DNA of 63,145 nucleotides, taken from JBEHWX01 sp048498995 (GTDB taxonomy: Bacteria; Bacteroidota; Ignavibacteria; OLB7). Position 1 is the first letter of the stretch. The number at the start of each line of letters is the position of its first letter. The translations under genes and the position numbers were made by a program. This document shows, in pieces, positions 8,501 to 15,567 of this stretch. A model generated the notes under the pieces. The model worked only from the letters and a program-made list of their open reading frames with translations, made no database searches and was not told the origin of the DNA. The stretch is from NCBI GenBank assembly GCA_048498995.1, contig JBEHWX010000024.1, positions 1 to 63,145 on the forward strand, read 5' to 3'.

Positions 8501-10700
8501 CCGCGGCGGCTCCACCTTCTCCGGCACGGTGACGCTTCTCCCGGCCGACGGCTCCTTCTCGATCGTCTCCGGCGGCGGCGCCTTCACCCTCGGCCCGAAC
8601 GAGTGCCGGACGGTGGTGGTCCGCTTCGCGCCGTCGGCGCCGGGACGCGCTTCGGCCGTGCTCGATTACGGCATCCCGAGCGAGTGCGGCGCGCTCCGCA
8701 CCTCCCTCTTCGGCCAGGCGATCGCCCCGGCGCACCTGGATGTGCTCAAGAGCCTGACGATGACCGGCCCCCTCTGCTGGGACGGCGCGCGCGACACGAC
8801 GATCCTCCTCTACAACTCCGGCGACGACACGCTCCGCGTCACCGAGATCTCCCTCACGAAGAATGACGAGGGCTTCTCGGTGCCCCCTCCGGCGCCGACG
8901 CCGACCACGCCGCTGCTGATCCCGCCGCTGAGCGGTCAGCGGATCACGATCCATTTCGACCCGGCGGCCCCCGGCCAGAAGAGCGGCACCATCCGGATCG
9001 TCTCGAACGATCCGACCGGTCCGATCTCGATCGACCTGGCCGCGCGCCGTGATTCGGTCCATGCCCAGGCGACGAGCCAGCTCCTCAGCTTCGGCCGTCC
9101 GAGCGGCGTCAGTTACCCGCGCGACAGCTTCGTGGTGATTCAGAACACCGGCACCATCCCGGTGACGATCTCCGGTGGCACGATCGACGGCGCGGATCGC
9201 GACCAGTTCCTCTTCGACCCGGCGCAGCTTCCGATCACGATCGGGCCCGGCTCCTCGGCGAAGGTGAAGGTGACGATCCTGGCCCCGGCCGACGAGAATC
9301 CCTTCAACGCCTCCCTGGCGCTGCGGACCGATCCGACCTGCGACTCCGGCGTGGTCCGCGTGGCGCTGCTCGGCCCGGGCGCGCTCCCGGTGGCCACAGT
9401 CGAGGGTCCCTCCGCGATCGACATCACCTGCTCGGGCGCTGCCACGCTCGACACGACGATCACGATCCGGAACGACGGCGGCAGCCAGCTCCGGATCACC
9501 GGCATCGCGGTGACCGACGACGGCCAGGGAAGCTTCTCGGCGCTCCCGCTCTCCCCCGACCCGCTCCTGATCGAGCCGGGAGAGCGCGCGACGGTCCGCT
9601 ATCGGTTCACGCCGGGCTCCACCAGCACGAAGCATGGCGTCATCACGCTGACCGACAACGTGTCCGGCGGCGCCACATCGATCGCCATCGACGCGACCTA
9701 CGAGCGGATCTCCTTCACGCTCCCGACCTCCCCGATCGATTTCGGCTCGACCTCGCCGACGCTGCCGGTCGACCGGCAGATTCAGCTCACGAACACCGGC
9801 TCCACGCCGCTCCGGTGGAAGCTGCCGGCGAGCGTCGGCGCGTTCCAGCTTCAGTCGGTGACCCCGGCGACGGCCGATCCGGGAGCCAGCTCGATGGCCG
9901 TGTATCGCTTCGTCGGCACCGATCCGGGAGAATATCGCGAGACGATCGAAGTGGGTGAGGAGCGCTGCGGCACGTCGAGCCCGCTGGCGCTGCGGGCCGT
10001 GATCTCCGAGAAGGTGATCACGACGGTGCAGCTTCCGATCGACTCGGCGCTGATCGGCGTGCGGGTGCTTCTGCCGGTACGGATGGCGCCGAACGATCCG
10101 GCCGCATTCGAGCGGAGCGGCGCCTCACGCTTCACCGGCACACTTCAGGTGGATGGGGTGAGTCTGGTGGTCGATACCCTCCTCGGCGCGCGCATCGTCA
10201 ACCGCTCCTACGAGGGGCGCGGACGCAGTCAGACGATCACCTTCGAGGGAACGTATGCTCCGGCCAGCGGCGACCTGCTGATGCGGATCGGCGGACGCAC
10301 CTTCAATACCGACACGACCTGGAAGACGCTGAAGCTGACCGCCTTCGCATGGGATGCGCCGGGGGTGTCGGTGACGCTGGTGCCGGGCGCGTTCCGCGTC
10401 TACGGCCCCTGCTACAACGGCCAGGACCTTCTGGTGGCAACGCCGCGGGTTTCGAAAGTGACACCGATGCCGATCTCCGGTGATGCCGGGGTCGAGCTCG
10501 AGGTGCCGGAGGGAGTGACGGCGCGCGCGGCGCTCTACGACGCACGTGGCGTCGAGACGCTGCTGCTGGCCGATCGCTATCTGACCGCCGGCACGCATGT
10601 GCTGGTGCTTCACGCGGCAGCCCTCCCCTCCGGGAGCTACAACCTGGTGATCCGCACGCCGTTCGGCGTCAGCTCGCGGCCGATCATCGTACAGAAGTAG
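5526..10700 (+). CDS. Large secreted vWA / NHL / choice-of-anchor-D protein with T9SS-like tail
   Basis: The product is 1724 aa. It has a signal peptide (MHSSRIIPLLAALLLLGAA), then a von Willebrand A domain (about 40-240) with a metal-site pattern DQSAS and a later FLTDGFP. Six NHL-type units follow at about 500-830, each with an AGTG..G..GD/EG.A core and a DxxNxRxR-like strand, expected to form a beta-propeller. Several choice-of-anchor-D/ASPM-SPD-2-Hydin-like Ig repeats (about 850-1500) come next, with Cys pairs in many of them. The last 80 residues look like a T9SS type A sorting domain (VSKVTPMPISGDAGVELEV, then LPSGSYNLVIRTPFG). It should be exported and attached to or released from the surface. 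The open frame begins at 5481 but the signal peptide fixes 5526. Ligand unknown. Confidence 0.9.
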   Translation: MHSSRIIPLLAALLLLGAARLGAQSLIVFNVDLSSYPEVGADLMVMDSLGNPLRDFSPADFEVIDDIQDVSSTVTVDCPHPTNPSAFSVVLANDQSASMNEDAGRGKTRFELMKEGVTAFVQTVDFTPPTMVAITAFADAPSIVSDFKNTTTPLINSLGSITLGGGTDFAQAFLNSRAGAIPLLRTRPDTVRRIVVFLTDGFPNNAPPVGQIVSEALAAGVQIYTIAVGTPMTDDLKSLALMTSGIPYGNVQTPLEMQAIYRQIALTGRGYSPCHIRWRTHLDCAPGGKSHQVKITLKTKGASNGVVYQVPTSSLVSLKANPDLLWFGGAAPGAGVDKPITLTAVNSPITINAGTVTSGQPFTVLNWGGTPPPFTILAGSSRTITVRFTPPDSGSYSANLQLSSLPCSITPILLVGGLRRSGASSSLRLLSPLGKETFAGCDSVMIRWGGVDPTDTVKLEYSSDDGATWQPITDRATGLSYRWMPAAPGTRYRVRVSVEASVDHRITTVAGGGAGDDGGQATSAILSAPTGVAIADTILYIAESGDNRVRVVDFRSGIIKTIAGTGFPGHSNDGGQASAARLFNPNDVLLVGTKLYIADYSNHRVRMVDLETGIITTVAGTGNSGYSGDEGPATSADLQYPAYLAYGGNGLYITDFGNARIRRIDLSTGIIRTIAGGGTNPFSEGRPAIEAILKKPAGIVVVGDTLFIAESGGAKVRRVDLKTGIFTTYAGTGTAGYGGDNGPADQAMFDTPIGLEATAGALFVADANNNRIRRIDFDTRIVTTFAGTGQPGFSGDDGDALAARLNYPGRPVSSASALLVPDVRNNRVRSISFGRIAGEDASTSSFGVTVPRVSISSTIAGKQVDLGRMALGRTRDSLVATAICNTGDQPLRIDSITIAGANPGDFSVTGGVLGSEIPPGGCRSIELVFRPGAVGARDAIAVVHGGCAASDTLRLAGTGIAPCNDTSLVFADLGVVAVSATSEATLTTAICNRGGSTFSGTVTLLPADGSFSIVSGGGAFTLGPNECRTVVVRFAPSAPGRASAVLDYGIPSECGALRTSLFGQAIAPAHLDVLKSLTMTGPLCWDGARDTTILLYNSGDDTLRVTEISLTKNDEGFSVPPPAPTPTTPLLIPPLSGQRITIHFDPAAPGQKSGTIRIVSNDPTGPISIDLAARRDSVHAQATSQLLSFGRPSGVSYPRDSFVVIQNTGTIPVTISGGTIDGADRDQFLFDPAQLPITIGPGSSAKVKVTILAPADENPFNASLALRTDPTCDSGVVRVALLGPGALPVATVEGPSAIDITCSGAATLDTTITIRNDGGSQLRITGIAVTDDGQGSFSALPLSPDPLLIEPGERATVRYRFTPGSTSTKHGVITLTDNVSGGATSIAIDATYERISFTLPTSPIDFGSTSPTLPVDRQIQLTNTGSTPLRWKLPASVGAFQLQSVTPATADPGASSMAVYRFVGTDPGEYRETIEVGEERCGTSSPLALRAVISEKVITTVQLPIDSALIGVRVLLPVRMAPNDPAAFERSGASRFTGTLQVDGVSLVVDTLLGARIVNRSYEGRGRSQTITFEGTYAPASGDLLMRIGGRTFNTDTTWKTLKLTAFAWDAPGVSVTLVPGAFRVYGPCYNGQDLLVATPRVSKVTPMPISGDAGVELEVPEGVTARAALYDARGVETLLLADRYLTAGTHVLVLHAAALPSGSYNLVIRTPFGVSSRPIIVQK

Positions 10701-10742
10701 CCCGACATCATCGAGATCATGCGGCCACGCGCCGCGCAACAC

Positions 10743-10774
10743 CACGCCCCCGCGGCATGCGTCGCGGGGGCGTG
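10743..10774 (+). terminator. Rho-independent terminator
   Basis: A perfect 12-bp stem (CACGCCCCCGCG with its complement) and an 8-base loop are followed by TCGTTTTCT. It lies 42 bases after the stop codon of the vWA/NHL gene. Confidence 0.85.
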
Positions 10775-10798
10775 TCGTTTTCTCCCGGACCGCGGAGT

Positions 10799-10824
10799 GG
10801 TAGGAGCGGGTCTTCAGCCCGAGC
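10799..10824 (+). repeat. TCTTCAG-family palindrome, copy 3
   Basis: Lead-in GGTAGG, stem CGGG with CCCG, loop TCTTCAG (10811-10817), followed by AGCAATACAGC, a tail shared with the next copy. Confidence 0.6.
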
Positions 10825-10842
10825 AATACAGCACTCCCCGAT

Positions 10843-10878
10843 CGGTAGGCGCGGGTCTTCAGCCCGAGCAATACAGCC
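10843..10878 (+). repeat. TCTTCAG-family palindrome, copy 4
   Basis: Lead-in CGGTAGGCG, stem CGGG with CCCG, loop TCTTCAG (10856-10862), again followed by AGCAATACAGC. Copies 3 and 4 are therefore a direct duplication including the tail. Confidence 0.65.
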
Positions 10879-10887
10879 CCCCCGATC

Positions 10888-10914
10888 GGTAGGCGCAGGT
10901 CTTCAGCCTGCGCC
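10888..10914 (+). repeat. TCTTCAG-family palindrome, copy 5 (8-bp perfect stem)
   Basis: GGCGCAGG pairs perfectly with CCTGCGCC around the loop TCTTCAG (10900-10906). Relative to copies 3 and 4, a G-C pair in the stem has become A-T on both arms, a compensatory change. Confidence 0.75.
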
Positions 10915-10984
10915 CCGTACAACGCGGGCTACCAAAGAACTGCTCGCGCTCTTCGGCGATGCCGGTGGGGCGGCCATGGGGGGC

Positions 10985-11050
10985 CGCCCGTACGAATGTT
11001 CTCATTCGCCCGTACGAATCTTCTCATTCCCCCGTATGAATGTTCTCATA
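10985..11050. repeat. Three-copy 22-nt tandem repeat
   Basis: Units at 10985, 11007 and 11029 read CGCCCGTACGAATGTTCTCA plus two bases with few changes (G to C in copy 2; CC and T changes in copy 3). They are contiguous without spacers, so this is not a CRISPR array. Each unit contains the palindrome CGTACG (CGTATG in copy 3). Confidence 0.75.
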
Positions 11051-11147
11051 TCACCTTTTTCCATGTGGCGTTTTGCCCCGCGGCGCGCGCCACGAATGCC
11101 CTGTACGGCTGCTCTCCGTGACCGCCCCCGCCACCGGCGCCGCAAGA

Positions 11148-11168
11148 GCGCACGCTGAAGACGTGCGC
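11148..11168 (-). repeat. TCTTCAG-family palindrome, copy 6 (inverted orientation)
   Basis: GCGCACG pairs perfectly over 7 bp with CGTGCGC around CTGAAGA, the complement of the family loop. It is directly followed by the 14-nt array, whose unit is this element's own right half. Confidence 0.75.
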
Positions 11169-11258
11169 CTACCGACGTGCGCCTGCCGACGCGCGCCTGC
11201 CAATGTGCGCCTACCGACGTGCGCCTGCCGGCGCGCGCCTGCCGGCGCGCGCCTGCCG
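11161..11258. repeat. Seven-copy 14-nt tandem array of the palindrome half-unit
   Basis: Seven head-to-tail units of the form ACGTGCGCCTACCG run from 11161 to 11258, with A/G, T/C changes among them. The unit equals the right half of the inverted palindrome at 11148-11168. The array ends two bases before the stop codon of the nuclease gene on the minus strand. Confidence 0.8.
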
Positions 11259-11260
11259 GC

Positions 11261-12304
11261 TCACTTCTCCTCCGTCACCAGATACACCGGGAAATGGTCG
11301 CTCGTGCCGCCGAGATACTGCGTGCCGCGGTAGGTCCGCAACGGCGGGCGCATCCGCTTGTCGGCCCGGTCGTCGCGGAGGAAATCGGGGGCGAACACCG
11401 TCTCGGCGCGATCGTGCAGCATGATTCCCATCCGGTCGAGCGCGCCACGCGAGAGCATGATCTGGTCGATCGTCTCCCACGAGCCGCGGTAGTAGTAACT
11501 GCCGATCGTGTCGGCCTTCTCCACCGGCGCGGCGGTGTTGATCAGCCGTCCAGCAAACGGGTGATCCGGAGCGTATGCCACCGCGTCGAGCGTGATGGCG
11601 ATCGGCCGTGATGAGGGGACGTCGTTGAAATCTCCCATCATCACGATGTCGGCGGCGGGGTCAAGGCGGGTGAGCGAATCGACGATCGAGGCCGCGACGC
11701 GCGCGGCCGCCTCGCGACGTGGCGCGGACGCCTCCTCCCCACCCCGCTTCGACGGCCAGTGATTGACCAGCACGGTGAACCGCCGGCCGCCCCGCTCGAA
11801 CGTCGCTTCCATGATGTCCCGCGTCGGGCGCTCGTCGGGACCGAGATCGACCCGGTGCATCGTCAACCCGGCAAGGCGCATTCCGCCGGGACGATAGAGG
11901 AGGGCCACGTCGATGCCACGCTCATCGGGGGATTCGCGATGGGCCACGGCGTAGGCTCCCTCCGGAAGAAACTCCGTGACCAGGCGGTCGAGCACGCGCC
12001 GGTTCTCCACCTCGCAAAGGCCGATCACGTCCGGACCACGTTGCCTGTCCATCGCGCGGATCACGCGCGCGATGGCGTCCAGCTTTCGCTCGAGACGCTC
12101 CTCGGTCCAGCGGTTCCTCCCCCGCGGCGTAAAGTCGTCATCCCCCGGATTGGCCGGATCGTCGACGGCGTCGAAGAGATTTTCGGTGTTGTAGAAGGCG
12201 AAGGTAAGGCGGTGTGCCGGGCCGGCATCGGCGCCGTCGCGGAGGTTGCCGCAGGCGGCGAGCAGCACGAGAAGCGCCGGAACGATAGAACGGTCTGGTC
12301 TCAT
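11261..12304 (-). CDS. Endonuclease/exonuclease/phosphatase-family lipoprotein
   Basis: The product is 347 aa. It opens with a lipoprotein signal (VPALLVLLAACG, Cys near residue 19), so it is probably anchored in a membrane facing the periplasm or outside. The rest is an EEP (DNase I/exonuclease III-like) fold with the metal and catalytic motifs FYNTENLFD, CEVENR, VNHWPSK, MMGDFNDVPS and the terminal GTSDHFPV. Such proteins cut phosphodiester bonds in nucleic acid or lipid-linked phosphates; here extracellular nucleic acid is a reasonable guess. The open frame reaches 12400, but the lipobox fixes 12304. The last codon abuts a tandem repeat array. It diverges from the phhB gene. Confidence 0.88.
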   Translation of the reverse strand: MRPDRSIVPALLVLLAACGNLRDGADAGPAHRLTFAFYNTENLFDAVDDPANPGDDDFTPRGRNRWTEERLERKLDAIARVIRAMDRQRGPDVIGLCEVENRRVLDRLVTEFLPEGAYAVAHRESPDERGIDVALLYRPGGMRLAGLTMHRVDLGPDERPTRDIMEATFERGGRRFTVLVNHWPSKRGGEEASAPRREAAARVAASIVDSLTRLDPAADIVMMGDFNDVPSSRPIAITLDAVAYAPDHPFAGRLINTAAPVEKADTIGSYYYRGSWETIDQIMLSRGALDRMGIMLHDRAETVFAPDFLRDDRADKRMRPPLRTYRGTQYLGGTSDHFPVYLVTEEK

Positions 12305-12419
12305 GATCCTACTCCATGCTGGCGCTTCTCGCGTGAATGTAGCAACTTCCCCGCGCTCCGCCTCGCCGCGCGCGTCGGAGCCGAAGAAAGCAGATATCAA
12401 CGTTCGCGGAGGAGAACCG

Positions 12420-12767
12420 ATGCAGACCGATCACACGACCGACCTTGCCGAGATGGAGTGCGTCCCCTGTCGCGGCGGCGTGCCGCCGCTTGCCGGCGAC
12501 GACCTGAAGCTGATCCATGAGCGGCTCGGCTCCTCCTGGAATCTCGTCGGCGAGCATCACATCGAGAAGGAGTACACCTTCCCCGATTTCAAGGAGGCGC
12601 TTGCCTTCACCAACAGGGTCGGCGAGCTGGCCGAGCGTCAGGGACATCATCCCGATATCCATTTGGCGTGGGGAAAGGTGAAGGTCGAGATCTGGACGCA
12701 CAAGATCGACGGGCTCACCGAGAGCGATTTCATCCTGGCCGCGAAGATCGACAAGCTGCCGACATGA
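12420..12767 (+). CDS. phhB: Pterin-4-alpha-carbinolamine dehydratase
   Basis: The product is 115 aa, typical for PCD/DCoH. It shows the active-site region EKEYTFPDFKEALAFTNRV followed by ERQGHHPDIHLAWGKVKVE with the HH-PD signature and a late Trp-Thr-His. The enzyme dehydrates 4a-hydroxytetrahydrobiopterin in pterin recycling; in bacteria without phenylalanine hydroxylase it may have a folate- or molybdopterin-related role. The frame is open upstream, but GGAGGAG (about 12408-12414) decides the start at 12420. The stop codon overlaps the next gene by four bases (ATGA), so the two are translationally coupled. Confidence 0.92.
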   Translation: MQTDHTTDLAEMECVPCRGGVPPLAGDDLKLIHERLGSSWNLVGEHHIEKEYTFPDFKEALAFTNRVGELAERQGHHPDIHLAWGKVKVEIWTHKIDGLTESDFILAAKIDKLPT

Positions 12768-13507
12768 CGCGCCGCGCATGGGCGCGTGGCGTGCCCCTCC
12801 TCATGGGGATGCTGGCGATCTCCGGCTGCGGGAAGCGCGCGGCGGACGATGCCCCGGCTGCTCGCGATTCGAGCCGCGCGCACACTCCGACACCCAATGG
12901 TGCCGCCGCGAAACCGCCCGGCGCCGGAAGCACGGCGGCGACGATCGACGTGGATGCCTTTCCGGTGACCGATGCCATGCTTCGCGACAACCATGGCGAG
13001 ATGCGGAGCGGCGAGCTGGTCTCGGCCGACAAGGCGTGGCTCGCCAGCGACACGCTCGGGCAGACGCTCGTGGTCGACATCTACACCGACCTGTTCACGC
13101 CGGCGATGTACGCGTTCTTCACGGCGCATCCCCCCGCGGCGCTGATCAGCGAGATGGAGCTGAACGTCGAGGGAGGAGATATCGCGACCGATGCACGGAA
13201 AGTACGGGGGCTTCCGGGGCTCCTGAAGCGGGCGTCGACGATCCCCGCCGCCACCTTCCGCACGAGGAAGGGCCTGGCGCTGGGAGATGCGAGGAGCGAC
13301 GCGATCGCCCGGTATGGGCGGCCGGACTCGGTCTCGACATCAAACGGCGTGGAGCGCCTCTCCTGGGATTTCCCCGGCGACGCCGTCTCGAATCCCGAGG
13401 AAGCGATCGGCAAGCGACTGGCGCGTGACAGCTTCGGCTACCACGTGGTGATCTTCGTGGAGCGTGAGAAGATCATCGGGATGATTCTACGAAACGACAT
13501 CCCATAG
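12764..13507 (+). CDS. Lipoprotein of unknown function
   Basis: The product is 247 aa with a lipoprotein signal (LLMGMLAISGCGK, Cys near residue 21) and an Ala/Pro-rich linker (about 25-60). The folded part starts around residue 65 and contains a stretch (KGLALGDARSDAIARYGRP, then SWDFPGD) that resembles the short repeats of outer-membrane assembly or SmpA-like lipoproteins, where a GxxR/DxxxxRxGxP turn is common. I do not recognise a family for the whole. Its ATG overlaps the phhB stop codon, so it is co-translated with that enzyme, though no functional link is obvious. Confidence 0.8.
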   Translation: MTRRAWARGVPLLMGMLAISGCGKRAADDAPAARDSSRAHTPTPNGAAAKPPGAGSTAATIDVDAFPVTDAMLRDNHGEMRSGELVSADKAWLASDTLGQTLVVDIYTDLFTPAMYAFFTAHPPAALISEMELNVEGGDIATDARKVRGLPGLLKRASTIPAATFRTRKGLALGDARSDAIARYGRPDSVSTSNGVERLSWDFPGDAVSNPEEAIGKRLARDSFGYHVVIFVEREKIIGMILRNDIP

Positions 13508-13593
13508 GAGCTCTCTCCCGCTCTCCATCTTCCCACGATCATCCCACCTTTTCCATCGCATCGCGACACGCATCGATTGCCGCGACGTGATAA

Positions 13594-15198
13594 TCACCAG
13601 AGCCACTTCCGTTTCTTCCCCACCGCCTTCAGCACCACGTGCGCGGTGTTGTAGCCGCTGGCCGCGAAGATCCCTCCGCCGGGATGCGTGCTCGCCCCGG
13701 TCAGATAGAGACGATCGATCGGCGTGGTGTAGCTGCTCAGCTCCGGCATCGGACGGAACAGAAACATCTGATCGAACGACATTTCCAGGTGCATCACGTT
13801 GCCGCGGAGCATTCCGTGCTTCCGCTCGATATCCAGCGGCGTCTGGATGTAGCGGTCGGTGATCGCCGTGCGAAGGTTCGGCGCCCACCGGCTTGCCGCC
13901 TCTATCAGCCGGTCCGCCTCCCGCTCGCGGATATCGTCCCACCGCGCGCCGCCGGACATCTCGTAGGGATGGTACTGGCTCCAGATGAAGACCGTGTGCT
14001 TCCCCAGCGGCGCGAGCGTTCCATCGATCGCCGAGAAGGTCATCAACAGGAGCGCGGGGTCGCGCGAGGGGATGCCGCGGAGATAATCGGCATAGGCGTG
14101 ATCCAGGTGCGCGGCGCTCGGGCAGAGGAGCTGCAGTCCGGTGTGCGACGGATGCGGGTTGGCCGGCGAGTGCGCGGCCGGATCGTGCGGCATCGCCGTG
14201 TACCGTGGCAGCTCGTTCGAGGCACAGCGGAGAATCATCCCGAACCCGTTGCCGATCCTGAGGTTCTCCACCTTCTCGACCAGCGTCCGCGGCAGCTGCT
14301 CCCGTCCGACCAGCGAGAGCATCGTGGTAACCACGTGCGCGTTCGATATCACCGCGCGCGTCGCCGTCAATCGTCTCCCGTCGACCAGCTCGATGCCGGT
14401 GGCACGCCCGCCGTCTACCACGATGCGGCGCACCGGCGCATCGGTCAGGATGGTGCCGCCGTCGGACTCCAGACGCCGCGCCAGCGCCTGCGTGAGCATC
14501 CCGCTGCCGCCGCGCGGACGCTTGGCGCCGCTGCGATGGATCATCGACTGCCAGCCGACGAAATCCGCCGTGGCAAGCTCCGACGGCGGCGGGCCGGACT
14601 GCGCCGCCAGCCAGAGGAGCGAGGCGCGCACCGGCTCCGACTCGAACTCCTCCCGGATCACCTGGCCGTAGCTGGTGAAGATCTTCCTGAGCGTGGAGGC
14701 GATCTCCCGCTTCGGGCCGAAGCGTCCGCTCATCATCGTCCGGATCAGGTTTCCCGGCGTCGGCGGCTTCAGAAACGCCTCGAACACCCCCTCGTTGATC
14801 GCGCCCCAGAACTCCACGAAGCGCCGGTAGCGCTCGGCATCGCGCGGGCTCACTGTCGCGATCGACTCGCAGGTCCGATCCACGTCGCGATAGTAGGCGA
14901 TCGACCGGCCATCCTCGGTCGGATGCCAGGCCCACGGATCCATCTCGATATACTCCAGGCCGAAGCGCGCCAGCTCGAGCTCCCGGATCACCGGCGTCAT
15001 GTGGATCATGATATGCGCCGATCCGCCGACATCCATCCGATAGCCGCCGAACATATCCTCGGTGGCCACCGCCCCTCCCACGTCGGGACGCCGCTCGACG
15101 ACCGCCACCTTCAGTCCCGCCTTGGCCAGATAGCAGGCGCAGGTGAGGCCGTTGTGCCCGGCGCCGATGACGATGCAGTCGAACTCCGTTTCGCTCAT
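13594..15198 (-). CDS. FAD-dependent phytoene desaturase-like oxidoreductase
   Basis: The product is 534 aa. The N-terminus is a Rossmann FAD site (CIVIGAGHNGLTCACYLAKA) followed by the acidic end of strand 2 (VAVVERRPDVGG), as in CrtI/PYROXD2-type flavoenzymes. The substrate-side motif RPRGGSGMLTQALARRLE and the C-terminal FAD motif (LYLTGASTHPGGGIFAASG) are intact. Relatives desaturate or isomerise carotenoids, but this branch (HNGLTCA, long insert) also includes uncharacterised oxidoreductases close to PYROXD2. No other carotenoid gene is next to it, so the substrate is open. It diverges from the PhoD-like gene across a 369-base gap. Confidence 0.88.
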   Translation of the reverse strand: MSETEFDCIVIGAGHNGLTCACYLAKAGLKVAVVERRPDVGGAVATEDMFGGYRMDVGGSAHIMIHMTPVIRELELARFGLEYIEMDPWAWHPTEDGRSIAYYRDVDRTCESIATVSPRDAERYRRFVEFWGAINEGVFEAFLKPPTPGNLIRTMMSGRFGPKREIASTLRKIFTSYGQVIREEFESEPVRASLLWLAAQSGPPPSELATADFVGWQSMIHRSGAKRPRGGSGMLTQALARRLESDGGTILTDAPVRRIVVDGGRATGIELVDGRRLTATRAVISNAHVVTTMLSLVGREQLPRTLVEKVENLRIGNGFGMILRCASNELPRYTAMPHDPAAHSPANPHPSHTGLQLLCPSAAHLDHAYADYLRGIPSRDPALLLMTFSAIDGTLAPLGKHTVFIWSQYHPYEMSGGARWDDIREREADRLIEAASRWAPNLRTAITDRYIQTPLDIERKHGMLRGNVMHLEMSFDQMFLFRPMPELSSYTTPIDRLYLTGASTHPGGGIFAASGYNTAHVVLKAVGKKRKWLW

Positions 15199-15567
15199 GA
15201 CACTCCATGTGATACCGTTCCGCGGCCGAGCCGCGCACGCGAGAGAACCGTTCGGCTTCCGCCGACACCGCGCGGACGCGTCGGCATGCCCGGCATGCCG
15301 CGACGCGACAGATGCAACAGCCGGGAAGCTACGTCGGTTCCCGTCCCCTTCGACGAGGAGGGGGTGGAAGTTCGGCGAGGATCGCTAGATTCGGCTCGTT
15401 GTTTGCCGGCCTCTCCCGGTCTCGCGACGGAGGCCGGGCGTCCAGGTCCGGTTCGGCGGCTTCCCTCCTTCCCCGAGCATCCCCGCCGGAGCAGCCAGGC
15501 TCCGAGCATGCATGCTTCGAACGCGCACGGCCCGCGTCCCCCTCGAACGTCCATCGTACATCAATCC
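15199..15567. other. Divergent intergenic region
   Basis: These 369 bases separate divergent genes and should hold both promoters. I see a GC-rich inverted repeat near 15288-15304 (GGCATGCCCGGCATGCC) and a TAGATTCG stretch near 15386, but no promoter with good spacing and no gene. Confidence 0.4.

Larger units (their letters stand above)
10701..11260. other. Repeat-rich intergenic spacer
   Basis: No gene is supported in these 560 bases between convergent genes. They hold a terminator, four TCTTCAG-family palindromes, a three-copy 22-nt repeat and a seven-copy 14-nt array that abuts the stop codon of the nuclease gene. Confidence 0.7.

Noticed and set aside
5514..9635. 1373-codon minus-strand open frame
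   Set aside because: Antisense shadow of the vWA/NHL gene, whose signal peptide, MIDAS motif, NHL repeats and sorting domain prove the plus strand.
10985..11258. Possible CRISPR array
   Set aside because: The 22-nt and 14-nt units are contiguous, with no unique spacers and no cas genes in the window.
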